Assembly (NCBI RefSeq): GCF_002776525.5
Contig: NC_045443.1
Location: forward strand, 47,006,896 to 47,070,895
DNA: 64,000 nt
Source: Piliocolobus tephrosceles
Lineage: Eukaryota > Chordata > Mammalia > Primates > Cercopithecidae
Reading direction: 5' to 3'
Every line of letters starts with the position of its first letter. Positions within the stretch are counted from its first letter, which is position 1. Positions 1 to 11,114 of this stretch are shown here, in pieces. Below the pieces are notes generated by a model, which was not told the origin of the DNA, did not search any database, and saw only the letters and a program-made list of their open reading frames with translations. The position numbers and the translations under genes were made by a program.

Positions 1-460
1 TCTGTTTACTACTTTATTTGCTTGGTGTAACAAGCATGTGAGGAAAATATTTATGCCTTTTGTGCAGGTGAAGAAAATGCACAATGGAAGCCACCCAGAT
101 GTCCAATGACAGTGGCATAGACAAATCAATGTGGTATAATCATGAAGATAGAATACTAAGTAGCAGTTAAAAATGAAGACACTCAGCTTGGTGCACAGCA
201 TGGACGATTCTCACAAATACATAATGTTGAGAAGAAAAAGCAAGCCATAACAGAAAATATATGACAAGCATCCACTTACATGAAGCTCAAAAATGGGTGA
301 AATTAAACTACATCGTTCAGGGAAGAAAAACAGTACACTATAAAGAAAAGCAAGGAAACAACAGAAGGCTTGTTGTTACCTCTGGGTAGAGAATAGAGGT
401 TTATGAACAGGAAAAGGCATATAGGGGAACTTGCGGGGTGCTGAAAATGTTTATTATTAT
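1..460 (+). mobile_element. Old L1 (L1M-type) 3' fragment
   Basis: Decayed matches to the end of L1 ORF2 and the 3' UTR (GGCATAGACAAATCAATGTGGTATAATC..., TTGTTACCTCTGGGTAGAG). The same class appears to resume at about 1020-1320, beyond the two Alus. It is too decayed to name a subfamily. 1320-2040 shows nothing else recognisable. Confidence 0.55.
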
Positions 461-469
461 TATTATTAT

Positions 470-754
470 TTTTTTTTGAGACACGGTCTTACTCTGTTTC
501 CCAGGCTGCAGAGTGCAGTGGCGTGAGATCACTGCAGCCTTGACTTCCCAAGCTCCAGAGATCCTCCTACTTCAGCCTCATGAGTAGCTGGAACCACAGG
601 TGCACACCACACTGCCCAGTTAATTTTTGTATTTTTGGTAGGGATGAGAGTTTGCCATGTTGCCCAGGCTGATCTAGAACTCCTGAGCTTAAGCAATCCA
701 CCAGCATCAGCCTCTGAAAATGTTGGGATTATAGGCGTCAGCCACTGCGCCCAG
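470..754 (-). mobile_element. Alu
   Basis: Diverged Alu (T run then GAGACACGGTC... to ...GCCACTGCGCCCAGC), next to a TTA microsatellite at about 449-470 that probably grew from its tail. Confidence 0.9.
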
Positions 755-784
755 CAGTTTTTTGGGTTTTCTGTTGTTGTTCTA

Positions 785-977
785 TTTGAGACAGGGTCTC
801 ACTTTGTCACCCAGGCTGGGGTATGTGGCACAATCAAGGCCCACTGCAGCCTCGACCTCCTGGGTTCAAGCGATCCTCCTCCCTCAGCCTCCCTAAGTAG
901 CTGGGACTACAGACGCCCACCACCACACCTGGCTAATTTTTTTTAGAGATGAGGTTTTGCCATGTTGCCCAGGCTGG
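785..977 (-). mobile_element. 5'-truncated Alu
   Basis: Right monomer and part of the left are present; the element stops at CCCAGGCTGG. A pure A run (998-1019) follows in the flank. Confidence 0.85.
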
Positions 978-2042
978 GGAAAGAGTTTTTAAAATTGAAA
1001 AAAAAAAAAAAAAAAAAAAGCACCCATAAATTATGGTACATCTATCCAATGAAACATTAGGACGCTGCTAAAAAAAGAATGTGGTTATATAATCTCAGAA
1101 TTAAAAGCTACTAATAGTGTGTTACCATTTATAAAACTAAAAGGGGGGTATTTATATATACATAAATGCTGGTATACACACAGGACTGATACCTAAGAAA
1201 TTATAAACAGTGGTGCCACTGTGTGGGGGAAAAGGAGGATTTAGGGTTCGGAGTAGAGACTTTTTACTATTTACCCCTTTGTAGTTTGAATTTTTTTGTT
1301 TTATCAAGCGCAAGCCTTTTTTTTTTCCCTTTTCTGACTACAAAGATCCAGAAGAGAAAGCATTTTTTAAAAAGTGCAAAACAGAAAGCTCCATAAATGT
1401 ACAGCCAGGTTTGGGAACCACTACCCTAGTTAGCTGCCAATTATGTCTTTACCTCTCCTGTGTATACTACTCTTAACTTTAAAATCTCTGGTGGTTTCCT
1501 AATGCCTTTCGTGAAATCCCAAGCCTTAACCTCAGACTCTCTTTTCCACTGTTTTCACCCTCTGACTTCCTGTATCATCACAGAGAAGAAATTTTGCAGG
1601 GGACACCGGACATCAACCCATCTCCTCATTCCAGTCTTTAAGACTGTATCCAAATGTCCTCCTCCTCCTCCTTATCAACTGAGTCCCACAAGGTCTGCAA
1701 TCGTCCCCCAAAGTCTCTTCTGTGAAAGGACAGCAACCCAACAAAACTGTCCCCCACCCTCCAGATGCTGGACTGGAGTGATGGAGGGAGCAGAGAGAGG
1801 GTACTAACTTTTGAAGCATTTGCCATGGTAAGTTCAGACTGCCTGCTAGTGTAGGATATCCCAGTAGCTACAAATAGGTGTGGCAGAGACATTTCCTTAT
1901 TTTGCATGTGGTTTGATTATAATCATTATATCCCTAAGAACAGTTTGCAGCAAGAAGAGTGGCAGTGCCACCCTTCTCCATTCCCTCGGGCAAAATGCTC
2001 TATTTCTTCGATCCTCTCCACTGTACTTTGTCAACTCACTGT

Positions 2043-2342
2043 TTTTGTTTTGCTTTGTTTTTGTGATGGAGTGTCGCTCTGTTGCCCAGGCTGGAGTGCA
2101 GTGGGACCATCTCGGCTCACTCCAGGCTCCGCCTCCTGGGTTCACACCATTCTCCTGCCTCAGCCTCCCGAGTAGCTGGGACTACAGGTGCCCGCCACCA
2201 TGCCTGGCTAATTGTTTGTATTTTTAGTAGAGACGGGGTTTCGCTGTGTTAGCCAGGATGGTCTCGATCTCCTGACCTTGTGATCTGCCCGCCTCGGCCT
2301 CCCAAAGTGCTGTGATTACAGACGTGAGCCACCGCCCCGGCC
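2043..2342 (-). mobile_element. AluY
   Basis: Full-length, with the AluY-type GGCTCCGCCTCCTGGGTTCA and GTTAGCCAGGATGGTCTCGA segments, in BCDIN3D intron 1. Confidence 0.9.
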
Positions 2343-2812
2343 TACCCACTTTTTTTGAAATAAACCTGCAGGTCCTAGGGTCTGTCCTGTACTGCACACA
2401 TGAGTCTCAATATCAGGCATGATTCTGTCACCCTTGGCTCTTCTCTCCCAGTAACCCAAACCTAACCCCATGTTCCCAAACGTGTGTCTCTGGAAGCCCC
2501 CTCTCCCCAGCCAAAGCGCCAGGCACGCTGGACAGAGGCCACCCTAGATACAGGGACCGTCCCCACCTGGGGTCTGGCCCTTAAAGAGAAGTGGGAACTT
2601 AGTCGACAAGGACTCCTCTCCAAGAGAGATTCCTAAGACAGATGGTGGAACCCTGGCGGGCAGGCAGCAGCAGCACTGGCAAGGTCAACGCCATGCTTTA
2701 TACTCGATTTGGGAAAGTTTTGATAGGTGTGAGCCCAGGCCAGAACCACAGTGGATGTGTAGGCAACCAACCGCTTGGTTCCGGATGCTCCAATCCCTCC
2801 CCTGTCACTCAC

Positions 2813-3046
2813 CCCGGAGTTACACCCCACGTCGAGCCCCAGAATCGGCCCGTTCTCGGGACTCTGAGGAAAGAGCTGTCGAAGCAGCTCCGGGGGCAGG
2901 AGGCGGAGCCGTTGCTCCGGAGGGTGGAAGCGAGAATAATGAGGAAAATTTCCGAACGGGGCGGCGCCGGGTTCCAGAACTCGCGGTTCCTCTTCCGCTG
3001 CGGTCTCCTTAACACTCCCTCCATCCAGTTCCGTGGGCACCGCCAT
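2813..3046 (-). CDS. BCDIN3D: BCDIN3D coding exon 1 (partial gene)
   Basis: This exon encodes the first 78 residues of BCDIN3D, the S-adenosylmethionine-dependent enzyme that methylates the 5'-monophosphate of cytoplasmic tRNA-His and some pre-miRNAs. The protein starts MAVPTELDGG at the ATG read from 3046. The open frame extends five codons further upstream but only to a GTG, so this ATG is the start. Residues 68-78 (ILGLDVGCNSG) form the glycine-rich SAM-binding motif I of class I methyltransferases. The frame then meets a consensus donor (GGG|GTGAGT, GT at 2812-2811) in phase 0. Most of the catalytic domain must lie in exon 2. I see no trace of exon 2 on the minus strand of 1-2800, so it is beyond the left edge. 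The gene lies upstream of a CpG-rich promoter and in the same orientation as FAIM2. Identity rests on recalled family sequence. Confidence 0.93.
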
Positions 3047-3215
3047 TAGCTTCAACACCACCTCTGGGCCCTGGCGGAACCGGAAGTTGGGAATCTGCGG
3101 TCGGCGGGGGCGGGGCGGTGCCAGCGCGCGTGCGCTGAACGGCGAGGGCGGGTGGATCGAATTCTGCGGTGAATCAAAAAGGCTGGCCTGACTTCCTCTC
3201 GCTGTGTGCCTGTAG
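2815..3215. promoter_or_regulatory. CpG-rich promoter of BCDIN3D
   Basis: CpG density rises sharply across the first exon and its upstream flank, while the surrounding intron and intergenic DNA are CpG-poor. A GC box (GGGGCGGGGC) sits near 3107-3116. An NRF1-like GCGCGTGCGC element lies near 3126-3135, 60-90 bases upstream of the BCDIN3D ATG. No TATA box is visible. Such islands usually fire in both directions, so a divergent plus-strand non-coding transcript would be unsurprising, but no exon of one can be defined from sequence alone. Confidence 0.75.
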
Positions 3216-3239
3216 CCGGCGAGCGCGTGGGGCTTACCT

Positions 3240-3365
3240 TGTATTATTCAACCCTCATCACAGCACTGGGAGGGGATTAGCAATATCATCCACGTTTTAC
3301 AGGGATGAAACAAGCTCTGAGGGCTAAGTGTCTTGGCCAAACTGACACGGTTTGAAACTTGGGCT
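3240..3365 (-). repeat. MIR
   Basis: Contains the MIR core in reverse: CCACGTTTTACAGGGATGAAACAAGCTCTGAGG and the following CTTGGCCAA. Confidence 0.65.
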
Positions 3366-3639
3366 GCTTGACCCAGAGCAAGTATAATAGTTTGTTGGGA
3401 TCTTGGAAATCAATTTTAGTCCAATTTCCTTTCTTTATAAATGCAAAAAGTGAGACCCGGACAGAACTTACTTGTCTGGGGTCATACAGTGAATCTGTGA
3501 CTACAGAACTTCCACCCGGTTCAGGAAAGGGTAGTCAGGAGCTGCAGGTCACTTGCAAAGCCGGCCAGCTCAGTCCTGTCCCCCAGGGGGAACTGTAGAC
3601 CATGAACTCCTTGAGAGGCAAGGACCGCGCCTTAAGAGC

Positions 3640-3900
3640 CAGCACTTAAAGAGTGCTTACCGGGCACCAGACACCCTTCTAAGCTACTTAGTCAGTCCTC
3701 TCACTAACCCCATGATAAAATGACCGTATTATTATTCTTTTTATATAGATGAGGACACTGGAGTACAACAAAGTAACTTGCCCAAGATCCTGCAGTTAGA
3801 AATGATGGTACTAGGATTCGAACCCAGGTAGTTTGGATCCAGAGGATATACTTGCAACGCTGTGTTATTCTCAACCTTGAGTCTCCTGTACTTACCATGG
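3640..3900 (-). repeat. MIR
   Basis: Well preserved MIR with GTGCTTACCGGGCACCAGAC, ATGAGGACACTGG, GTAACTTGCCCAAGATC and GGATTCGAACCCAGG in MIR order. 3900-4360 shows nothing recognised. Confidence 0.85.
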
Positions 3901-4364
3901 GCCTGGCAGAAAGATGCTCAACAAATGTTGTTGAATGAAAACTCAATAGAGGATACAAGTAGGTGACTAAGGTCAGATCTGTTTGGGGAAAATTTAAATG
4001 GCAGGGAGAAAGGATGCAAACTGAAACAGACAGTGGAATGGAGTTGGGCAAGATGTGAGCTAGAGATTGGAAATAACAGAGCTGATAAGGAGAGGAACTG
4101 AAGGGTCAACCTAGGTAGCAGGTTCCAGTCAAAAGCCAGCATGGCCCAGAATATCTGTCAGGGTCAACCAAGCATCAACAGAGTTGTGCAGGAACTCCCA
4201 CCCCCACCCCTGCACCTGGCCCACCAATCTTAAAGAGGTCTCCTGCTCCATGAGGCTGGCAGTTTGGTAAACTTCTTACAAGGCACTGAAGCATGACTCC
4301 TGCAAATAGTGCCATCAGGAGTTAAAATAAGCGCTGTTTTCCTCTCAGTTTTTACTTTCTATTT

Positions 4365-4472
4365 TCTTTTTTTTTTCCCCCCTTTTTTGAGACAGAGTCT
4401 CACACCGTTGCCCGGGCTAGAGTGCAATGGCATGATCTCGGCTCACTGCAACCTTTGCCTCCCAGGTTCAAG
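4365..4472 (-). mobile_element. Truncated Alu
   Basis: Only the right monomer end remains, from the T run to GGTTCAAG, then unrelated sequence. Confidence 0.8.
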
Positions 4473-4499
4473 TCAGGTGATGGTTATATGGGTGTTTGC

Positions 4500-5440
4500 C
4501 ATAAAATTATTTCAACTTGTCTATGTGTTTGGAAACTTTCATAACAAAATATTGGAAAAAAGGAACATTTAATGCACAAAAAAACCCTCTTGAAAATTAA
4601 CAATATAATAGCAGAAATGAAACACTCCATAGAACAGTTGGAAAATAAGCTAGAGGCAATCTTCCACAAAGTAGAGCAAAAAAAGCCAAAAGATGGAAAA
4701 TGGAAAATAGTAGACAAAAGACAAGGTCTAGCCTAGGAGGTCTCACATAATAGGAGTTCCAGAAAGGGAAAGCAGACAGAACTATCTACTTATCCATCAA
4801 AGAACTACTATCAAGGAAGCAATTCAGTAAAATTTCCTAGAACTGAAGGGCCCATCAAGTGCCAAGTATAATGGATGAAAATAGTTTCACAAATGACAAA
4901 ACATGGTGAATTTTCACAACACTGAGGACAGAGGAAATCCTCCTACATGTTTTCAGAAAGATTAAAAACAAACAAAAAGACAGATTTCATACAAAGGATC
5001 AGGAATCACGACAGCGGTGGATCTCTCACCAGTCACGGTGACAGCTGGAAGGCAATGGAACAATGCCTTGAATGTTCCGAAGGAAAATGATTTCTAATTT
5101 TCCCTTCTATACACAGCCAAATGATTAATTTAGTGTGAAGACAGAATGAAGGCATTTCCAGACATGCAAGAAACCAAATCCATTGTCTTCTATGAGCTCT
5201 TTCTCAGGAAGCTACTGGAGAAAATCTTCCACCAAAATGAGGTAGAAAAACCAGAAGTGCAAGTGTATGGAACCTAGAAAACAGGTTTTTAACAGAGGAG
5301 AGTTGAAGGAAATCCCCAGGATGGAGATGGAAGGTTATGGAACAGCTGCTGGGTAGCAGATCTTCAGAGTGACCAATGCAGGCTACAGCAGTCAGAAGAT
5401 TCCAACAGAGAAGGTGGCATCAACAAGATGAAATTGATAA
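4500..5440 (+). mobile_element. Old L1/HAL1-like element
   Basis: Decayed matches to the old L1 ORF1-proximal region, such as GGAGTTCCAGAAAGGGAAAGCAGAC, AAATTTCCTAGAACTGAAGG, AAAGGATCAGGAATCA and TTTCTCAGGAAGCTACTGGAG in the expected order. HAL1 and L1M cannot be told apart by eye. Confidence 0.6.
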
Positions 5441-5452
5441 AACATTTAATGG

Positions 5453-5762
5453 CCCAGGTGCAGTGGCTCACACCTGTAATCCTAGCACTTTGGTAGGCTG
5501 AGACAGGAGGATCACTTGAGACCAGGAATTGAGAACAGCCTGGCCAACATGGCGAAACCCTATCTCCACTAAAAGCATAAAAATTACCTGGGCCATGGTG
5601 GCACGCACCTGTAATCCCAGCTACTCGGGAGGTTGAGGCATGAGAATTGCTTGAACCTTGCAGGCGGAGGTTGCAGTGAGCTGGGATTGTGCCACTGCAC
5701 TGCAGCCTGGGGGACAGAGTAAGACCCTGTCTCAAAGAAACAAACAAACAACAACAACAAAC
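5453..5762 (+). mobile_element. Alu
   Basis: Full-length, tail AAACAAACAAACAACAACAACA, target-site duplication CATTTAATG at 5444-5452 and 5763-5771. Confidence 0.92.
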
Positions 5763-5831
5763 CATTTAATGTATCTGAATATATTCAGAGAATATTTACC
5801 CATTTAGGGAAGAGTTAAGAAGTTACTAATA

Positions 5832-6147
5832 GGCTGGGGGCGGTGGCTCACGCCTGTAATCCCAGCACTTTGGGAGGCTGAGGTGGGCGAATCACCTGAG
5901 GTCGGGACCAGCCTGACCAACATGGAGAAACCCTGTCTCTACTAAAAATACAAAATCTGCCAGGCGTGGTGGCACATGCCTGTAATCCCAGCTACTCGGG
6001 CAGGAGAATCGCTTGAACCCAGGAGGCGGAGGTTGTGGTGAGCCAAGATCGTGCCATTTGCACTCCAGCCTGGGCAACAAGAGCGAAACTTCATTTCGAA
6101 AGGAAGGAAGGAATGAAGGAAGGAAGGAAGAAAGAAAAAGAAAGAAA
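5832..6147 (+). mobile_element. Alu with GGAA microsatellite tail
   Basis: Alu body to 6100, then a GGAA/GAAA tail repeat to about 6147, with an imperfect target duplication (AAGTTACTAATA / AAATTACCAATA). Confidence 0.9.
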
Positions 6148-6383
6148 TTACCAATAAGGACATGAAAAAACTAATCAATTGAACATATAACTAACAACAA
6201 TGATCAGCTCCCAGAAAAGCAAAATGTTGTGCAAGGAAGGAGAAGTAATCATTGTATACTACATAGTTCAGTGGTCAACAGGTTTACAGTCTTGATAATG
6301 TAAACATTGAATATTGATCAATCTGCAGTCTTAGTTATAACCAAATCAGAAGGACAGGGTAGGAGTGGCGGGAGGTGGGAAGA

Positions 6384-6445
6384 GTGTGTGTGTGTGTGTG
6401 TGTATTAGTTATTAGTGTGTGTGCGTGCATGCACGCATGCATGCC
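6384..6445. repeat. TG microsatellite and GCATGCAC alternating tract
   Basis: (TG) run at 6384-6402, followed after a short gap by GTGCGTGCATGCACGCATGC. Confidence 0.85.
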
Positions 6446-6463
6446 CTTGATTTCCTTCTCTTT

Positions 6464-6769
6464 GTTTTTTTTTTTTTTTTTTTTTTTGAAACAGAGTCTT
6501 GCTCTGTGGCCCGGGTTGGAGTGCAGTGGCCGGATCTCAGCTCACTGCAAGCTCCGCCTCTCCGGTTCACGCGGTTCTCCTGCCTCAGCCTCCCGAGTAG
6601 CTGGGACTACAGGCGCCCGCCACCTCGCCCGGCTAGTTTTTTGTATTTTTTAGTAGAGACGGGGTTTCACCATGTTAGCCAGGATGGTTTCGATCTCCTG
6701 ACCTCGTGATCCGCCCGCCTCGGCCTCCCAAAGTGCTGGGATTACAGGCTTGAGCCACCGCACCTGGCC
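6464..6769 (-). mobile_element. Young AluY of the Old World monkey lineage
   Basis: Full-length Alu with perfect 10-bp target-site duplications CCTTCTCTTT (6454-6463 and 6770-6779) and a long T run. On its sense strand it has GGCTCAAGCCTG, ACTAGCCGGGCGAGGTGGCG and GATCCGGCCACTGC, base changes I associate with macaque/baboon AluYR-type elements rather than human AluY. Confidence 0.88.
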
Positions 6770-7479
6770 CCTTCTCTTTTTTAATCCCTTCTGGTTTTTT
6801 CTCTGACTGACCTTTTGTTTTCTTGTTCAAACTAATGTATTTCTAGCTTTCTAATGCACATATATTAGTTTTATAGTCAGAAAAAAACCAATATAGGTTA
6901 TTACCAAGAAAAGGCTAGGGACCACATCTCTGCATCCTGTTTCCCTTCTTAACTCACCATGGACTTACATCTGTGAATCTTTCTCTATGTTTTTTGAGCC
7001 TACTTATGTTTTCAGCATGTGCCACTGCTTGGGCATAGTGAATTCCACAAGGTCACCCTGCTGTGCAAAGTATTTCATAGAATCATAGAATCTTACATTT
7101 TCATTTGTCATTGTTCAAACCCAAGGGATTCCTTGCACTCAAGAATTACACAAGGTGTGTTCAGGGCAGTGAGGCTGAGTAAAAGTCTGTGAAGACAGGT
7201 AGTGGATGGAGGACTGGAGTGTTTGGGGTTAGTAGTGGCAGAGGGGCTGATGAAGAAACAGGGAAGGAGAGGACTGGGAAGAGGATATGAAGAACCAAAC
7301 CCTGCTGCGGACACCAAGGAAGGTGGACCGAACAACTGTGTCCTGCCCCTGCTGAAAGTTCTCAAAGGCTCCCCAGTGCCCACACAATAAAGTTTGAAGG
7401 TGTTAAATCAGAGCAGAGCTTCTTGAACTTGAATGCACAAAGGAATCATCTGAACCTCTTATTAAAATGTAGATTCTGG

Positions 7480-7772
7480 TTTTTTGTTGTTGTTGTTTGA
7501 GACAGAGTTTCGCTCTTGTTGCCCAGGCTGGAGTGCAATGGCATGATCTTGGCTCACCATAACCTCTGCCTCCCGAGTTCAAGCAATTCTCCTGCCTCAG
7601 CCTCCCGAGTAGCTGGGATTACAGGCATGTACCACCACGCCTGGCTAATTTTAGTAAAGACAGGGTTTCTCCTTGTTGGTCAGGCTGGTCTCAAACTCCT
7701 GACCTCAGGTGATTCACTTGCCTTGGCCTTCCAAAGTGCTGGGATTACAGGCATGAGCCACTGCACCCGGCC
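7480..7772 (-). mobile_element. Alu, left half of a head-to-head pair
   Basis: Flanked by perfect 17-bp copies TAAAATGTAGATTCTGG at 7463-7479 and 7773-7789. Confidence 0.93.
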
Positions 7773-7789
7773 TAAAATGTAGATTCTGG

Positions 7790-8057
7790 CTGGGCACGGA
7801 GGCTCATGCCTGTAATCCCAGCATTTTAGGAAGCTGAGGCAGGAGGACCCCTTGAACCCAAGAATTCAAGACCAGCCTGGGCAACATAGTGAGACCCTGT
7901 CTCCACAAAAAATTTTAAAAATTAGCCAAGCATGGAGGTGCATGCCTATATTCCTAGCTACTCAGGAGGCTGAGGTGGGAGGATCACCTAAGCCATGATT
8001 ATACCACTGCACTTCAGCCTGGGCAATAGAGTGAGACCCTGTCTCTGAATAACTAAA
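7790..8057 (+). mobile_element. Alu, right half of a head-to-head pair
   Basis: Starts directly after the second 17-bp copy. A third copy of the core (ATGTAGATTCTG) follows at 8061-8072, so this Alu inserted in the same target site. Confidence 0.92.
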
Positions 8058-8209
8058 TACATGTAGATTCTGATTCAGAAGGCCTGTGGTGGGCCTGAGG
8101 GTCTGAATTTCTGACAAGCACACAGGTAATGTACTCTCTTTGAGCAGTGAGGCCTCAGAGGACTCAAAAGCTCCTCTGAGACTGACTTCCTGTCTATTCC
8201 TTCATCTTC

Positions 8210-8590
8210 CCCTGCACTCCCCACCCCATCCCAACATCTCTGATCCAGCCGTACTGAACCACTCACAGTGCCCTGAGTGTGCTGGGTGGGAACTCGTGTC
8301 CTCGCATGTACTGTTCCCTGTGCCTGGAATCTACCCTCCACGCACAACTCCCACTTTCCTCAAGACCCAGCTCATGTGTGTCCTCTTTTGTGAAGACTTC
8401 ACCAGTTACTCTCCTTCAAAGAGAGTGAATATTTTCCTTCCTCTATCTACATGAATGTCTGTTACTGCATTTGTCACACAATACTGCAATGTTTGATTTA
8501 CCGTGAGCTCATGGAAAAGAGTGACCACATCTAGTCTTTGTATCCTCAGCATCTGGCACGATGCCGGGCAGCTAAAGGAATGCTACCTTA
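8210..8590 (-). repeat. L2 3' region
   Basis: Reverse L2 signatures in order: CTGTGCCTGGAATCTACC, CTCAAGACCCAGCTCATGTGTGTCC, GTGAAGACTTCACC and the tail with GTATCCTCAGCATCTGGCAC. 8600-8900 shows nothing recognised. Confidence 0.65.
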
Positions 8591-8929
8591 ATGGGTGGAG
8601 GCTTTTTACACATAAAGAAGGAACAGGTTCTCAGTAATGCACAGTTTTACAAAGGGAAGAAAAATAATTCTCAGGAAAGGACATCTGATGTCTCAAGTAG
8701 GTGATACATGGTGAGTATCACTAATTACCTGTATTTCTTCCATCATCCTTCCCTCCTTCTTTCTTCCTTCCCTCCTTTCCTTTATATCTGTTTATTTTTT
8801 GAGTTTCTCTTTACAGTATATTTTAATACCCAAGTTATAGAATTCTTTCAGTATACAAAAATTAGTAAACCTAGATAAGCTACAAGAAAAGACTTATTCT
8901 TACCCAACCTCTGGAGATAATAATTAACC

Positions 8930-9526
8930 TTAAAATTTAAAAAAATTTGTAGGTACATAGTAGGTGAATGTATTTATGGGGTACATGAGATATTTTGATA
9001 CAGGCAATAATGATCACATCAGAGTAAATTGAGTATCCATCAATTTAAGCATTCATCCTTTGTATTTCAAGCAATCCAATTTTAGTTATTTTTAAATGTA
9101 CAATAAATTATTGTTTTAGTTATTTGTAAGTGTACAATAAATTGTTGTCGACTACAGTCACCCTGTTGTGCTATCAAATACTAGACCTTGGTCATTCTAA
9201 CTATATTTTTGTACTAATGAGTACCATCCCCACTTCCACATCCCCAGTACCCTTCCCAGCCTCTCATAATCATCCTTCTACTCTATATCTCTATGAGTTC
9301 AATTGTTTTAATTTTCAGCTCCCAGAAATAAGTGAGAACATGCAAAGTTTGTCTTTCTGTGCTTGGCTTATTTCCCTTAACATAATAACCTCCAGTTCCA
9401 TACATGTTGCTGCAAATGACAGGGTCTCATTCTTTTTTATGGCTGAATGGCACTCCATTGTGTATATGTACCACATTTTCTTTATCCATTCATCTGTTGA
9501 TGGACACTTACTTGGCTTCCAAATCT
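8930..9526 (-). mobile_element. L1 3' end (part 1)
   Basis: 3' UTR (GTAGGTACATAGTAGGTG, GGGGTACATGAGATATTTTG) and the end of ORF2 in reverse (ATTGTGTATATGTACCACA, TTTATCCATTCATCTGTTGA). It is a 5'-truncated L1 of the L1PB/L1MA age class, interrupted by an Alu. Coding frames are broken. Confidence 0.88.
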
Positions 9527-9825
9527 TTTTTTTTTTTTTTTTTAGACAGAATCTTGCTTTGCTTTGTCGCCAGGTTGGAGTGCAGTGGTCCAATCTTGGC
9601 TCATTGCCTCCACCTCCTGAGTTCAAGCGATTCTCCTGGTTCAGCCTCTGGAGTAGCTGGGACTACAGGCAAGCGCCACCATGCCTGGCTAATTTTTTGT
9701 ATTTTAGTAGAGATGGGGTTTCACCATGTTGGTCAGGCTGATCTGGAACTCCCGACCTCAGGTGATTAGCCTGCCTTGGCCTCCCAAAGTGCTAGGATTA
9801 CGGGCACAAGCCACTGCAACTGGCC
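9527..9825 (-). mobile_element. Alu inserted into the L1
   Basis: Full-length Alu with target duplication CCAAATCTT at 9519-9527 and 9826-9834. Confidence 0.92.
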
Positions 9826-10880
9826 CCAAATCTTGGCTATTGTGAAAAGTGCTGCAATAAACATGGGAGTGCAGACACCTCTTTGATAAATGATGTCCTT
9901 TCTTTTGGGTATATACCTAGTAGTGGGATTGGTGAATCATAGTAGCTCTATTTTTAGTTTTTTGAGGACCCTCCAGACTGTTCTCCACGGTGGTTGTAGT
10001 AATTTACATTCCCATCCACAGAGTATGAGGGTTCCCTTTTCTCCACATCCTCGCCAGCATGTGTTATTGCCTATCTTTCGGATGAAAGCTATTTTAACTA
10101 GGATGAGATGATATCTCATTGTAGTTTTTGATTTGTGTGTCTCTGATGATCAATGATGTTGAGCACCTTTTCATATACCTGTTTGCCAGTGTATGTTTTC
10201 TTTTGAGAAATGTCTATTCAGATCTTTTGTCCATTTTTAATTGAATTACTAGATTTTTTTCCTGTTGAGTTATTTGAGCTCCTTATATATTCTGGTTATT
10301 AATCCCTTGTCAGATGGATAGTCTGCAACTATTTTTTCTCCCATTCTGTGGGTTGTCTCTTCACTTTGTTCATTGTTTCATTTGCTGTGCAGAAGCTTTT
10401 TAACTTGACGTGATCCCATTTTTCCCATTTTTGCTTTGGTTGCCTGTGCTTGTGGGGTATTACTCAAGAAATCTTTGCCCAGCCCAATGTGCCGGGGAGT
10501 TTCCCCAATGTTTTCTTTTAGTAGTTTCATAGTTTGAGTCTTAGATTTAAGACTTCAATCAATTTTGATTTGATTTTTGTATATGGTGAGAGATGGAGGC
10601 CGTTTCATTGTTCTGCATACAGATATCCGGTTTCCCAGCACCATTTATTGAAGAGAATGTCCATTCCCTAATGTATGTTCTAGGCAACTTTGTTGAAAAT
10701 GAGTTCACTGTAGATGTATGGATTTATTTCTGGATTTTCTTTTCTGTTTCATTGGTCTATGTATCTGTTTTTATGCCAGTACCATGCTGTTTTGGTTACT
10801 ATAGTGGCTCTGTAGTATAATTTGAAGTCAGATAATGTGATTCCTCCAGTTTTGTTTTTTGATCAGGATAGCTTTGCCTA
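9826..10880 (-). mobile_element. L1 3' end (part 2, ORF2 remnant)
   Basis: Continues the interrupted L1 with CTGCAATAAACATGGGAGTG, GGGTATATACCTAGTAGTGG and GCAGAAGCTTTTTAACTTGA. It ends after GATCAGGATAGCTTTG, the 5' truncation point. 10880-11110 is AT-rich with no identity assigned. Confidence 0.88.
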
Positions 10881-11114
10881 ACTAACATTTTAATGTAATA
10901 TATATATCTAGAGGTTTTTTCTATTCATAAATAAACATAAAATATGTGTGCATATATATATTTAGTCAACATTAAACTAATTAAGTAGTTTTAATATTAC
11001 TCACTCAAATATTACAACTGTGAGGATAGCTCCTTTGGAGGTACCATCAGAAACCTACATTTCAGAACATTTTGAGGAATACAGGCCATTTAGTTTGCTG
11101 AATATCCTTCAGTT

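Noticed and set aside
1..2800. Search for BCDIN3D exon 2
   Set aside because: No minus-strand frame resembling the rest of the methyltransferase is present, so the exon lies beyond the left edge.
2642..3049. 135-codon plus-strand open frame opposite BCDIN3D exon 1
   Set aside because: Mirror of the BCDIN3D coding strand within a CpG island, with no independent support.
9130..9741. 203-codon plus-strand frame
   Set aside because: It is antisense L1 3' sequence running into an Alu.
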